64,000 nt of DNA from Planctomycetota bacterium (GTDB taxonomy: Bacteria; Planctomycetota; UBA8742; UBA2392), in the NCBI GenBank assembly GCA_019636215.1, contig JAHBXZ010000001.1:443694-507693 (forward strand), written 5' to 3'. The translations under genes were made by a program, and so were the position numbers. Position 1 is the first letter of the stretch. Each line of letters begins with the position of its first letter. A model generated the notes under the pieces. The model saw only the letters and a list, made by a program, of their open reading frames with translations, was not told where the DNA came from and did not search any database. Positions 50,083 through 59,818 of this stretch are shown in pieces.

Positions 50083-51093
50083 TCAGGGTTCGACAACAAT
50101 TCTGTTCCGGCGACCTTCCAGGCGCTCGACTTCGATCTTCACGTCCAGAAACCGCTTGATCGTGGCTATGTTTGTTTCTGTGTGGCCGGTGATCGGCCCG
50201 GTCACAAAGCTGCCGCCCGCGCCAAGCGCCATGGGCAGAATCAGCTGGTCGGCCAGGTGTTCTCCCACCGGCGCGCCGTGTTCGAGAAACGCGCGGGCGG
50301 CCTGCACGGCCTCGGCGGCGACCTCTTCGGCCGGTTTGCCCTTTTCGCCGACGATCGTGATCGTCTCAATGCCCCACTCATGGCGGATGCGGACTATAAC
50401 CGCGTTGCCGGGGCTGGCGGCCTCGGCATGGACGATCTCGCAGTCTTTTCGGGCCATAGGCAGCTGGGCCTGCAGCACCTTGATCTCGCGTTCGGCCACG
50501 TGGTCTGGCAGGCGCGCAAGCAGGATGCGGGCGTACACCTTTGTGCCGCCCCAGTCGTCCAGCGTGCAGGCCCGGAGTTTCGCCGGTTGAATGCGCGCGC
50601 GCAGCACGCCGCCGCCCTTGGGATAAAAGCCGACCCTGGCCACTTCGATGGTCGCGTTGGCACCCAATGCGACCAGCGCGGGAAGGAAAGTCTCGGCAAG
50701 AAAATCCGCCGACGGCGCCATGGGATTGTGCGTGCCACCCACCAGTTCGACTTCACTGATGCCACCGGCGGCCAGCAGCGGATACAGCACAGTCTGGAAC
50801 ACCAGCGTAGTGCTGCCAGCCGTGCCAATGTCAAAGCGGTACTTGCCGGCAACCGCCGGGCCGGGGCCGAAGGTGAGCTCTTTGCTGCCAAGTTCGGCAC
50901 CCTTGACCCCGCCCCCGCACACTTCGCGCGCGGCTTTGACGGCCATCAAGTGCTGCCGTTGCAGGCCGGGGTTCTTGCGCCCGGCCCTGATATTGAAGAT
51001 CCGAAACGGCTTGCCAGTGACAATGGAGAGCGCCAGCGAGGTCCGAAGAACCTGCCCGCCACCTTCCCCCTGGCTGCCGTCAATGTCGATCAT
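50083..51093 (-). CDS. rtcA: RNA 3'-terminal phosphate cyclase
   Basis: A 336-residue enzyme that converts RNA 3'-phosphate to 2',3'-cyclic phosphate using ATP through a His-AMP intermediate. Signatures: MIDIDGSQGEGGGQVLRTSLALS at the start, RAGRKNPGLQRQHL, TAGSTTLVFQTVLYPLL, and near the end GEHLADQLILPMALG...GHTETNI, where the nucleophilic His lies. Full length. It follows rtcB by 79 bp of heptamer-like spacer on the same strand. The array promoter starts right after its stop. Confidence 0.96.
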   Translation of the reverse strand: MIDIDGSQGEGGGQVLRTSLALSIVTGKPFRIFNIRAGRKNPGLQRQHLMAVKAAREVCGGGVKGAELGSKELTFGPGPAVAGKYRFDIGTAGSTTLVFQTVLYPLLAAGGISEVELVGGTHNPMAPSADFLAETFLPALVALGANATIEVARVGFYPKGGGVLRARIQPAKLRACTLDDWGGTKVYARILLARLPDHVAEREIKVLQAQLPMARKDCEIVHAEAASPGNAVIVRIRHEWGIETITIVGEKGKPAEEVAAEAVQAARAFLEHGAPVGEHLADQLILPMALGAGGSFVTGPITGHTETNIATIKRFLDVKIEVERLEGRRNRIVVEP

Positions 51094-51109
51094 GGAACTG
51101 CCGTGCCGC

Positions 51110-51169
51110 GTGCTTCGTGCACCGTGCTTCGGCGCTCACGAAGCACCGGACACGACGCACGAAACACGG
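51110..51169. repeat. Heptamer array in the rtcB-rtcA spacer
   Basis: Units in register: GTGCTTC, GTGCACC, GTGCTTC, GGCGCTC, ACGAAGC, ACCGGAC, ACGACGC, ACGAAAC. The second half is roughly the reverse complement of the first, with almost no core, so the RNA could fold as an imperfect hairpin between the two cistrons. Confidence 0.78.
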
Positions 51170-51172
51170 CCT

Positions 51173-52396
51173 CTAACCCTTCACACAAACCACCTGCTTC
51201 AGTGTGTGCACCACTTCCACCAGGTCACGCTGGGCTTCCATCACTGCGTCAATGTCCTTGTACGCGCCCGGAGTTTCGTCAATCACCGACTTGTCCTTGC
51301 GGCATTCCACGCCCTCGGTGGCCTGCACGTGCTGCTCAACCGTGAACTGCTTCTTGGCCTGGTTGCGGCTCATCTTGCGGCCTGCGCCGTGGCTGCACGA
51401 GCAAAAGCTTTCCGGGTTGCCCTTGCCGCGCACGATGTAGCTGCGCGCGCCCATGCTGCCGGGGATGATGCCCAGTTCGCCTTCACCAGCACGCACAGCG
51501 CCCTTGCGCGTGACGAACACTTCCTCGCCGTAGTGCGTCTCGCGCTGGACGTAGTTGTGATGGCAGTTCACGCACATCGCGTCGGTTTCAAACTGCTTGC
51601 CGACGTTCTGCTGCACGGCGCGCAGCACCGCCTTCATCATCAGGTCGCGGTTCAGCGCCGCGTAGGTCTGGGCCCACTCCACGGCCTCCACGTAATCGGC
51701 AAAGTGCTCGTTTTCTTCCTCCAGATAGGCCAGGTTCTCATCCGGCAGGTTGCGGTTGTTCTTGCGCAGATCGGCCTTGGCGATGTCAATGAACAGCGTG
51801 CCAATGCGGTTGCCCACACCGCGCGAACCGCTGTGCAGCATGACCCACACCGCGCCCTCGGTGTCCAGGCACACCTCAATGAAGTGGTTACCCGTACCCA
51901 GCGTGCCCAGGTGATTGGCCGGGTCGGCGTTGCGGGCCAGCTTGGGGTACTTGGCAATGATGCGTTCATAGACCGGGGCGATCTGCGCAAAGGCCGCCAG
52001 GTTTTCGTCCGGCGCGTTGTGCCATGCGCCACGGTCACCGCGGCCGCCGCGCTCGGTGCGGCCGTGGGGCACGGCGCGCTCAATGGCCGCGCGGATGCCG
52101 GCCAGGTTGTCCGGCAGGTCTTCGGCCTTCAGCGTGGTGCGGTACGCGGCCATGCCGCAGCCGATGTCCACGCCCACAGCCGCAGGCACAATCGCGCCCT
52201 TGGTGGCGACAACGCTGCCCACGGTTGCGCCCAGGCCCCAGTGCGTGTCGGGCATGGCGGCGACCCACTTGAAGACAAAGGGCAGCTTGGCGGTGTTGAT
52301 CAGCTGGCTGCGGGCTTCGTCTTCGAAGTCCACGCCCTCAACCCAGGCCTTCACGGGCACTGCGCCGCGCTCGGTGATCATCTTGTAGTTGCTCAT
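51173..52396 (-). CDS. rtcB: RNA-splicing ligase RtcB
   Basis: A 407-residue GTP- and Mn-dependent ligase joining 2',3'-cyclic phosphate/3'-phosphate RNA to 5'-OH ends, the ends left by many tRNA-cleaving toxins. VGVDIGCGM carries the metal-binding C80, GTLGTGNHFIEV and MLHSGSRGVGN give metal-binding His residues, and CSCSHGAGRKMSR holds the guanylated His. Length equals E. coli RtcB (408). It begins 32 bp after the last gene of the MoxR/beta-propeller operon, so it is probably cotranscribed with it, and it precedes rtcA. No sigma54-type RtcR regulator is seen. Confidence 0.97.
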   Translation of the reverse strand: MSNYKMITERGAVPVKAWVEGVDFEDEARSQLINTAKLPFVFKWVAAMPDTHWGLGATVGSVVATKGAIVPAAVGVDIGCGMAAYRTTLKAEDLPDNLAGIRAAIERAVPHGRTERGGRGDRGAWHNAPDENLAAFAQIAPVYERIIAKYPKLARNADPANHLGTLGTGNHFIEVCLDTEGAVWVMLHSGSRGVGNRIGTLFIDIAKADLRKNNRNLPDENLAYLEEENEHFADYVEAVEWAQTYAALNRDLMMKAVLRAVQQNVGKQFETDAMCVNCHHNYVQRETHYGEEVFVTRKGAVRAGEGELGIIPGSMGARSYIVRGKGNPESFCSCSHGAGRKMSRNQAKKQFTVEQHVQATEGVECRKDKSVIDETPGAYKDIDAVMEAQRDLVEVVHTLKQVVCVKG

Positions 52397-52428
52397 GCGG
52401 TCTCTCCGGCAGCAAACGCGCCGTGGTT

Positions 52429-55125
52429 TCACACCGGCGCCTGCACCAGTTGCAGGGTGCCGTCGCCGCACAGGACAACCAGCTCGCGCGTACCCTCCGA
52501 CCAATGGCAACTGACTGCCTGCGGCGAGGCCGTCTTGACCGCCGCCTTGAACACAAAATTCTCGCCCTGGCGCACAAACCAAGAGGTGTGCGACCTGCCC
52601 ACCGCGGCCAAGCGGCCTGGCCCGCACAGGGCGGCGCACAGAAAGTCGCCCTGGGCCGCGACAACGCGCGATTCGGCGCGCCCGCCCCCGGCAGCCGGGA
52701 ACTGCAGCCTTGTCCAGTACAGGGAGCCGAACTCGTTCAGCCCCGCAATCTCCGCTGCATCGGCCGCTGTTCGCAGCACACTCACGCCGCCGGCCAGCGA
52801 CAGATGCGGCTGCCAGTGCATGGCGACTTCGTGCCATTGCGCGGGCCTTGCCTCCAGCCAGCGGTAGTATGCGGTGCGTGCCGCAAACATCAGCATCAGC
52901 CAGCCTGGAGGCCCATCCTTGGGCTGCATGCGAAGCAGGAAGGGGCGTTCCACGGCATAGTTGGCGGGCGCCGGGCCGGGCTCCATGCGTGCCGCCAGCG
53001 AGTCCGCACCAAGGATGCGATAGCCCCCCGCCAGCGGCGCGACCAGCATTTGCTGCGATCCGGCGCTTGCCATGGCAAGCCAGCCCTCGCCGCCCGCGGC
53101 GATTCGTCGGCACAGGCGCCAGGTGCCGTCGTCGCGTCGAATGTAACTGGAAAGCGACGCCTGGGGCTGCACGGTCTGGATGGCCATGTACCGCCCGTCG
53201 TCGGACGCGGCAATCACGGCCGGCAGTCCGTCGCGGACGTCAACATCGGCTGCGCCGCGTTCCGGAGAAAACGACCGGATGCTGCCGTCGGCGGTGGTCA
53301 CGAACAGTGTGCTGACCCCGGCCGCCCAGGCGCAGGGGCCAACCGGGCCGCCGCACAGGCGCAGGGTGCTGACCACGCTGTCGGCCGCGCGCGGGCCGGG
53401 TGTGCTGCGTTTCTTGTGGGCGACGGCACGCAACGCAAAGCCGGCGTCGCTGACCAGGGCGTCGCCCCAGGCGTCGCTGCGCGACAGCAGTTCTCCGCCG
53501 CTGGTGTCGTTGCGCGCGGCGCGCTGGCGCAGCTTGTGGGCAAGGCCCGCCAGTGCCCGATCGCGCAGCAGCGCGCGGTGCGCGGCCAGGGACTCGCGAC
53601 GCGCCAGGGTCGCCGCCATGTTGAAGAAGCCCGCGGCGTCTGATTCCTGCCCCGGCGCGGCGTAGAACCTCTCACCCTGGAAAAGTACGTCCAGCACACC
53701 TTGTGCGTCCTGCATGTCTGCCTGCGCAACCATCAGGTGCAGGCCGCAAGCGGCCACCTGGGCGTGCCCGCGAGACGTCCAGCCGCGGCGGTAGTAGTCG
53801 GCACTTTCCGCAAGCTCCCCGGTGCGGGCACGAATCAACGAGGCCGCGGCAACAAAGTCGCTGCGTTCTGCCAATTGCTCGGCCCCGGCGCGGTACTCGC
53901 GCAGCGCGGCGGGTTCGTCGCCGGCGCGCCGCAGAAGATCACCGGCTTCCACGTGGCGGCCGATGCCGCGGTAGATGCGCACCGCCTGGTCAATCTCTCC
54001 GGCGGCTTCGAACGCGCGGGCGGCAGCAGGCTTGTCGTTCAGCTTCTGCAGATAGAGCACCGCCGCGTCGTGGTGCAGGCCTGCCTGTTGCAGGATGTTG
54101 GCCGCGCCGCGCCAGTCGTTGAGCAGCTTGCCATGGATGAACGCCGCGCGGCGATGGTCGCCGTCGGCGGCCGCGAGATCGGCGGCTTTGCGATATTCGG
54201 CAATCAGCGCGGCGTAGATGTCGGGTTCCGTGAACCAGCTTGCCCCGGCGCCCACGGCTCCGGCCAGAATGTTCGACAGCGAGTAGTTCAGGTTGTGAAA
54301 CGGCAGGTTGGCGTTGCCGGCCTCGCGCGATCCGCGCCCGGGGGCGTCACTCACGGGAAGCGCGCGCCGAAGCGCCTCCTCAACGTTGCCTTCACGGAAC
54401 TTGCGCAGCAATTCGCGCAGTGCAGCCTCCTGGCGGCCCAGCAGGCCCTGCAGTTGCGCGGGCGCATCCTTCAGGCCCTTGTGCATCAGCTTGCCGCCAA
54501 GCGACTCCAGGCCGTCCAGCCCAAGCGCCTTGCCCAGCCCTGCGATTGCCTTGCCGGCTTTGAACTCGGCCTTGCCTTTCAGGTTGCTTTCGTCGCCGGG
54601 TGCCGGGGGCTGGTCGGCGATGCCCTGCCCGGACTGTTGCAGCAATTCTTCGGCGTCTTCCTCGGCGCGATCAAGAATCAGCTCGCGGATCTCCTGCGCG
54701 CGCGCCGGCGGTTCGCCCAGCGGCGTGAACGCGGGGCGGCGCACCTCGCCAAAGCTCAGAAGGGCCGAAAGCGGCAGCGCGTCGCCGGGGTCGAATGCCA
54801 GCGGTTTGCTGCCCGGCAGCAGCACGCACGGGCCGATGCCCGCGGCCTCGTCCTCCAGCAGGTTGGGGGAAAGCTGGGCGTCCACCGGCGCGAACAGTCG
54901 TCGGCCAAGCGTGCGAAGGCGCACCGCGCCCGCAATCGGCGTGCTGACCGGCGCGTCCGGCCACACCAGAAACCCGCCGCGCACCCGGTACACGCGCGGC
55001 GCGGGCTCGTGGGCCAGGGTTGCAAGTGCGGCCAGCGCCGGCAGGGCATCATCGCCAGGCACGAACAGCGCCGCGGCTTCAGCGTGCCGGGTGGTGCGGC
55101 GCAGCTGCAGCGGGGCAGTAATCAT
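52429..55125 (-). CDS. Ternary-system protein with helical repeats and beta-propeller (bpX-like)
   Basis: An 898-residue protein. The N-terminal domain (about 1-150) resembles the bpX domains found only beside MoxR/vWA genes. A linker rich in LGKALGLDGLESLGGKL follows, then a TPR/SEL1-like helical region (about 300-520: AEYRKAADLAAADGDHRRAAFIHGKLL...), then a degenerate beta-propeller (about 570-898) with repeated blades ending in GxLxxxx. Its ATG overlaps the vWA gene stop (ATGA). In the published MoxR-vWA-beta-propeller ternary systems such proteins are thought to be effectors or recognition scaffolds. The bpX subtype number is not assigned. Confidence 0.75.
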   Translation of the reverse strand: MITAPLQLRRTTRHAEAAALFVPGDDALPALAALATLAHEPAPRVYRVRGGFLVWPDAPVSTPIAGAVRLRTLGRRLFAPVDAQLSPNLLEDEAAGIGPCVLLPGSKPLAFDPGDALPLSALLSFGEVRRPAFTPLGEPPARAQEIRELILDRAEEDAEELLQQSGQGIADQPPAPGDESNLKGKAEFKAGKAIAGLGKALGLDGLESLGGKLMHKGLKDAPAQLQGLLGRQEAALRELLRKFREGNVEEALRRALPVSDAPGRGSREAGNANLPFHNLNYSLSNILAGAVGAGASWFTEPDIYAALIAEYRKAADLAAADGDHRRAAFIHGKLLNDWRGAANILQQAGLHHDAAVLYLQKLNDKPAAARAFEAAGEIDQAVRIYRGIGRHVEAGDLLRRAGDEPAALREYRAGAEQLAERSDFVAAASLIRARTGELAESADYYRRGWTSRGHAQVAACGLHLMVAQADMQDAQGVLDVLFQGERFYAAPGQESDAAGFFNMAATLARRESLAAHRALLRDRALAGLAHKLRQRAARNDTSGGELLSRSDAWGDALVSDAGFALRAVAHKKRSTPGPRAADSVVSTLRLCGGPVGPCAWAAGVSTLFVTTADGSIRSFSPERGAADVDVRDGLPAVIAASDDGRYMAIQTVQPQASLSSYIRRDDGTWRLCRRIAAGGEGWLAMASAGSQQMLVAPLAGGYRILGADSLAARMEPGPAPANYAVERPFLLRMQPKDGPPGWLMLMFAARTAYYRWLEARPAQWHEVAMHWQPHLSLAGGVSVLRTAADAAEIAGLNEFGSLYWTRLQFPAAGGGRAESRVVAAQGDFLCAALCGPGRLAAVGRSHTSWFVRQGENFVFKAAVKTASPQAVSCHWSEGTRELVVLCGDGTLQLVQAPV

Positions 55126-57875
55126 GACGCGCCCCCGGCGGCCTTCAGTGCCGCGCCGATACGCTGCAGGGCGCCGGCTGAGGTTGGCCCGCCAGTGACA
55201 CCCGACGGTCCATAGCGTGTGCCATCAGGAAGCCAGGCCGCCACTGTGCTGCGATAGACAAACAGCATGGCCGCCAGTTTGCCGTCGCGCCCGAAAACGC
55301 TGACCTGTCCCAGGTGATCCGTGGCAAAGACAACGCCGGTTTGTGACTGCGCCAGTGCGGCAAAGCGCGAGGCATCGGTTTTCAGGTTCAATCGCAGGCC
55401 GTGGCGCGCGCGGTTGTGCTGGGGATCAAGCCCGGCATGTTCACGCGCCCGGCGCTGAAACGCATCAATGTCCTGGTTGCCCTGAAGAAAGCTGATCTCA
55501 AGGCGGTCGCGATCCCAGCGCAGCAGGTGCGTGAACTTGCCGCCGTACACGGTCAGCCAATTGGCCCCGACGGCAAGCGAAAGTTCCGAGTGCACCTTGC
55601 CCGCGCGCAGTGTGCCGCACGGTTCCATACCGGTTTCCACCCGGGCCAGCCGCACCTCAGCCTGCGTAGTGCGCAGGGCCGCCAGGGTGCCGTCGCCGCT
55701 CAGCCCCAGGCCGTGGCTCTCGCGCTGCGTGGCAAGCTCGCCCAGGTACTGCCATTGCGGGCCCGAGAACGCGTGCAGTTCGTGCGTTGTGCCGTCGCGC
55801 TGAATGCGCAGCAGCAGGGTGTGGCCGGCCAACGCGGCCTCCAGGATCACGCAGTCCTTCAGCAGCGGCCTGCCGTCGCGACGCGGCAGCCATGGCGACC
55901 ACACGCTGTCGCGCTGCAGCGCCGCCAGGCGGCCCTCGGCCGGGTTCAACAGCACAAAATTGCCGGTGGCCGGCCCGCGCGCGCGGGATTCAAAGTCCGC
56001 GTCCCGCGGCTGGTGAATGATGTTGGCCAGCGGCGGAAGTCCGCTGATTCCCAGGGTCTCGGCCATGGCCTCGTGGCTGCGGCGTGTGGTGATGCTGCCG
56101 TTGGCGAGGTCCACAACAGCCAGGTTGGCGCCGGGGCTGTCTACGCTGAGCGCCAGCAGTGAGTGGCGCTGGGCGTCGTACCCCGCCAGCACCGGCAGCA
56201 CGCCGGCCTGTGCGGGCGGACAGAACACCCGCACGCGCCTTGACGCAAAGTCGAAGTGCGCCATGGCGTGGCCGTGCGCCGCGCCAAAGCAGGCGACCAG
56301 CCCGCCTCGCACACCAATCAGCCGGTTTGCGTCGCGCAGGGGACGGCCTTGCAGTGCAGGCGGTGGCAGCGTTTCGGCGGGCTCGCCGTCGGGTGTGAAA
56401 ACCTGGATCAGGTTTGTGGCGCCGGCAGCAAAGACGCGCGTACCTTCGGCGTCGATGGCAATGTGCCGGACCGCGCCGACTAGGCCCAGCCGGAACGGGC
56501 TGACCGGGTCGCCCACATCGCCCTGCCATGCCGCATCGGGCCGCGCAGCGGGCTGGGCTGGCGCGGGTGCAAGTACAAGCTCGACGGCAAAGTTTCGCAG
56601 GGTCACTGGCGAGCCGCGCCGAAGTTCACTCAGGGTGGCGGCACCCGTTTCGTCCATAGTGAAGGCAAACACCCGGGTGCCCTGAGGCGCGCGCCGCGAT
56701 GCCGTGCGCACGTCGTCGCACTCAAGGCTGAGCGGATGGGTCAGCAGCACGACGTCGCGCGAGTGCGGGGTTGGTTCTTCCAGCACACGTTCCAGTGCAA
56801 GGCCGGGGTTTGGGCTGAGGTCGCTTGCGTCCAGCAGTCGGCCCAGGTCGGCATCGGTGGCAGCAACAGGATCCAGTGGTACGCCGTCGTTGAATGTCCC
56901 GGCAAAACGCACGGGGGTTCCGCGGCGCTGGGCGCGGCGACCCAGCGCGATGGCGGCAGCCGCCAGCACCAGGCGGGGTTCTCCCCAGGTTCTTACGCCC
57001 TGGTCCAGCAGCACGACCATGTCTTCGCGCACCTGCGATTGCGGCTCTTCGCGCTGCCAATACAGCAACTCGTTTTCGGCGTAGCGGCGCAGGAACTCGA
57101 ACTCGTCGCCGGCGAACTCGTGGGGCAGAATCTGGTCCGGCTGGCCGCGATTGGTGACGCTGCTGTAACCACCCACCGGCAGGCTGGCGGGTTGCGCGTG
57201 GCGCGGCGGCAGGGTCAGCGCGCTGACCATCTGGGCCAGGAACGGCGCCACGCCGCGCAGGCGATCGCGCTTGAGCAATTCATCCAGTGCGCTGCCAAGT
57301 GTTCGCGGCGGTGGTGGTGGCAGCAGCGGCGCGGCCTTGGCGGGGGCCTGCAGTACCGGGCCGCGTCCATGACGCAGCCAGTGCCGCAGTGTCGAAGCGT
57401 CCAGGCCGGCCAGCATGCGCGCCAGGTGGGACTCAAAGGCATCGGCCGACATCGGCGGCGTGGTGCCACCGCGTGAAAAGAAGTGAACCTCTACCAGCGC
57501 GCCGGGGTTGCGCAGCAGGCGGCCGACTTCGCGAAGGTCAATGTGGCCGGGAACCCGCGGGATCGCGCGGCAAAGTTCGGCCAGCAGCGCGCCCAGGTTG
57601 CGCAGGCTGCCGCCGGTGTCGCGCAGCGCGGCCGCAAGCCCGTCAAACGGTGCCTCAGTACCGGGGGCCAGTGCCAGGCGCAGCCAGTGCAGCACAAACC
57701 CGAAATGAACCGGGCGCTCGCGCAGCCCGAAGCCTTCCAGGCATTGGGCGATGCCCGGCGCCAGCGCCAGCGTGGTGCCATCGTCCAGCGTCACGGCATC
57801 GCACTGGGGCGACCAGATTGCTCCGCCAAAGTGGCGCGAATACTGGTGCGGGATCAGCAGGTAATCAAGCGCCAT
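55122..57875 (-). CDS. vWA / beta-propeller protein of a MoxR ternary system
   Basis: A 917-residue protein: N-terminal bpX-like region (about 1-250, MALDYLLIPHQYSRHFGG), a vWA domain (about 275-440) whose MIDAS has degenerated to LLDQGVRTW, and a C-terminal seven-blade-like beta-propeller (about 460-917; repeats such as HIAIDAEGTRVFAAGATNLIQVFTPDG). vWA proteins are the usual partners of MoxR ATPases. It overlaps its upstream gene by 11 bp and its downstream gene by 4 bp, so the operon is tightly coupled. Cytoplasmic; no signal peptide. Confidence 0.8.
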   Translation of the reverse strand: MALDYLLIPHQYSRHFGGAIWSPQCDAVTLDDGTTLALAPGIAQCLEGFGLRERPVHFGFVLHWLRLALAPGTEAPFDGLAAALRDTGGSLRNLGALLAELCRAIPRVPGHIDLREVGRLLRNPGALVEVHFFSRGGTTPPMSADAFESHLARMLAGLDASTLRHWLRHGRGPVLQAPAKAAPLLPPPPPRTLGSALDELLKRDRLRGVAPFLAQMVSALTLPPRHAQPASLPVGGYSSVTNRGQPDQILPHEFAGDEFEFLRRYAENELLYWQREEPQSQVREDMVVLLDQGVRTWGEPRLVLAAAAIALGRRAQRRGTPVRFAGTFNDGVPLDPVAATDADLGRLLDASDLSPNPGLALERVLEEPTPHSRDVVLLTHPLSLECDDVRTASRRAPQGTRVFAFTMDETGAATLSELRRGSPVTLRNFAVELVLAPAPAQPAARPDAAWQGDVGDPVSPFRLGLVGAVRHIAIDAEGTRVFAAGATNLIQVFTPDGEPAETLPPPALQGRPLRDANRLIGVRGGLVACFGAAHGHAMAHFDFASRRVRVFCPPAQAGVLPVLAGYDAQRHSLLALSVDSPGANLAVVDLANGSITTRRSHEAMAETLGISGLPPLANIIHQPRDADFESRARGPATGNFVLLNPAEGRLAALQRDSVWSPWLPRRDGRPLLKDCVILEAALAGHTLLLRIQRDGTTHELHAFSGPQWQYLGELATQRESHGLGLSGDGTLAALRTTQAEVRLARVETGMEPCGTLRAGKVHSELSLAVGANWLTVYGGKFTHLLRWDRDRLEISFLQGNQDIDAFQRRAREHAGLDPQHNRARHGLRLNLKTDASRFAALAQSQTGVVFATDHLGQVSVFGRDGKLAAMLFVYRSTVAAWLPDGTRYGPSGVTGGPTSAGALQRIGAALKAAGGAS

Positions 57876-58581
57876 CGCGCGCCCCCAGGCGTGCCGCCGC
57901 TCTTGTCAGCTTCACGATTGCCTTGCGCGGCACCAGGACTGCCCCGCCGCGCCACAGCAGGATTTCGTCGGGGCCGCAGCCTGCGGCCTCGCAAAGCGTG
58001 CTTTCGGGCAGGTCAGGCTGGGCGCACCAGCCCAGGGGCAGCAGCACACGCTGTCCCCACAGGCGTTCGCCGCCCGCAATCAGTGGTGGTGGCGCGCCGA
58101 ACACGATCGCAATGTTGCCGCTTCGACACGCTTCAAGCCGCGCGATTTCGGCGTCCGGTGCCATGGCCGCCCAGGCGGCAACGGCGGCCGGTGAACAAAC
58201 GACTGCGCTGCAGGGTTGGACGCGGTCGGACCGCGCGATCGAAAACCGCACCGCGGCCAGGCTGGCTTGCCCGGCGGCTAGTGCCGGGGTGGCCTGGGGC
58301 AGCAGTGCTGATTCCAGCGGCGCAAAGCCGTCCTGGGGCACATCAACGGGGATGAGTCTCCCGCATGGCAGCCAGTACCCGTCGCGCCGTTCAAAGAACG
58401 CGGTGCCAGGCGCAGGCAGCAGTGCGCTGACGATCGTGGAGTCGGCGCCTTGCCAGCGCACCCACGCGGCATCGGCGTCAAGCCTGACGGCAATGCCGGG
58501 CAAGCCCCGCAACACTCCAAGCCGCGCAAGGTCGCCGGTTCCTATCCGGGCCAGCGTGGCATTGTGCAGGACACCGGGCAT
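57865..58581 (-). CDS. bpX-like small subunit of the MoxR ternary system
   Basis: A 238-residue mixed alpha/beta protein without enzyme motifs. Its position between moxR and the vWA gene, with an 11-bp overlap with the latter, is that of the small bpX component in these operons. Features such as GVLRGLPGIAVRLDADAAWVRWQG and LLPLGWCAQPDLPES are visible, but the subtype is not assigned with certainty. Confidence 0.65.
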   Translation of the reverse strand: MPGVLHNATLARIGTGDLARLGVLRGLPGIAVRLDADAAWVRWQGADSTIVSALLPAPGTAFFERRDGYWLPCGRLIPVDVPQDGFAPLESALLPQATPALAAGQASLAAVRFSIARSDRVQPCSAVVCSPAAVAAWAAMAPDAEIARLEACRSGNIAIVFGAPPPLIAGGERLWGQRVLLPLGWCAQPDLPESTLCEAAGCGPDEILLWRGGAVLVPRKAIVKLTRAAARLGARDGA

Positions 58582-58628
58582 GACATCTCCTGGAGAAACA
58601 CAGGTGGCGACGGGCGCGGCAGCTGATT

Positions 58629-59753
58629 CTAGCCCAGCGCACCAAGCAACTCGCGAGTGCGATCAAGCAACAGGCTGCGGGCTTTGTCTTCGGGCACCCA
58701 GGCGCACTGGTCGGCCACGCCGGTCAGGCGTTCGCGCAGGCGCGCGATTCCGGCCATGCTCAAGCCGCCGGCCTGTACTTCGGCGCGCAGGGACTCCAGC
58801 TCGCGGGCAAGGCCTTCGGCGTTCACGCGCTCGGGCGCGGCGGCAAGCGGGTGGGCCTTTTCGCCGCCGTGGCGCTCAATCACGCCGTTGACCAGTGCGC
58901 GCAGCGGCCCGATCTGTTCTTCGCGGTCCCACATGTAGCGCAGCACCCACAGGTCGCTGGGCTCGACGTGTTCGCGGGCGCACAGCAGGGCCGAGGCCGC
59001 CAGCAGCTTCTGGGCCTTCACGGCGCGGCGGTCACTGAAGTCGATGCCCAGGTCGCGCAGCTTGAACACGGTGTCGGCGTACAGGTCGGCGACTTTTGAC
59101 AGGTCAACAGTGTGCAGTCTCGCGGCCAGGGCGCGCAGTTCGTCACTGGTGACGGCGTGTCTGGTTGCCTGGGGGCGCTCGAGTTCCCAGCCCGCGCGCA
59201 ACAGGTCAGCCATGCGGTCACGGGTCAGGTTGCTGACGCTGCAGCGCAGCAGAAAACGGTCAAACAAGGCGCGCAGGGCGTCGTCTTCAGGCAGGCTGTT
59301 GGACGCCGAAAACAGCGACAGCAGTGGCAGCTTGTGCAGCTCGGCCCCGCGCCGGTAGGTGCGTTCATTCAGCACCGTCAACAGGTTGTTCAGGATCGCG
59401 CTGTTGGCGTTGAAGATTTCGTCCAGAAACGCGAACTCCGCGCGCGGCAGCATGTTTTCCGTGATTGTGGAAACCACACCTTCGCGCAGGCGCGCGATAT
59501 CCACCGGCCCGAAGATCTCATTCGGCTCCGAAAAGCGCGTCAGCATGTACTCAAAGTAGGCACCGTTGACCGATTGCGCGAAGTGGCGGATCAACGCCGA
59601 CTTGGCCGTACCCGGCGGGCCGTACAGAAACAGGTGTTCCCCGGCCACCACGGCCAGGGCGATCAGCTCAATCACTTCATCGCGGCCGACAAACCGCGAT
59701 TTCAGCGGTTCGACCACGTCATGGCGCAGGCGGTTGGCGACTTCAAGGCTCAT
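58629..59753 (-). CDS. MoxR-family AAA+ ATPase
   Basis: A 374-residue ATPase of the RavA-like MoxR branch. Walker A GPPGTAKS (45-52), Walker B FLDEIFNAN, sensor 1 LFSASNSLPEDD, an arginine-finger region ALFDRFLLRCSV and a C-terminal lid with DLWVLRYMWDREEQIGPL. It is the motor of the ternary system, thought to remodel targets together with the vWA protein. It is 47 bp upstream of the bpX-like gene and 65 bp downstream of another associated gene on the same strand. Confidence 0.92.
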   Translation of the reverse strand: MSLEVANRLRHDVVEPLKSRFVGRDEVIELIALAVVAGEHLFLYGPPGTAKSALIRHFAQSVNGAYFEYMLTRFSEPNEIFGPVDIARLREGVVSTITENMLPRAEFAFLDEIFNANSAILNNLLTVLNERTYRRGAELHKLPLLSLFSASNSLPEDDALRALFDRFLLRCSVSNLTRDRMADLLRAGWELERPQATRHAVTSDELRALAARLHTVDLSKVADLYADTVFKLRDLGIDFSDRRAVKAQKLLAASALLCAREHVEPSDLWVLRYMWDREEQIGPLRALVNGVIERHGGEKAHPLAAAPERVNAEGLARELESLRAEVQAGGLSMAGIARLRERLTGVADQCAWVPEDKARSLLLDRTRELLGALG

Positions 59754-59763
59754 GGAACAGTAT

Positions 59764-59798
59764 GGTCGGAGGTCTGGGGTTGGTTGTCGAGGGTGAGG
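59764..59798. repeat. Heptamer array upstream of moxR
   Basis: Five units: GGTCGGA, GGTCTGG, GGTTGGT, TGTCGAG, GGTGAGG. No inverted partner arm is evident nearby. It lies 10 bp upstream of the moxR start codon. Confidence 0.6.
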
Positions 59799-59818
59799 CA
59801 GCGCGATCTGCGGATTGG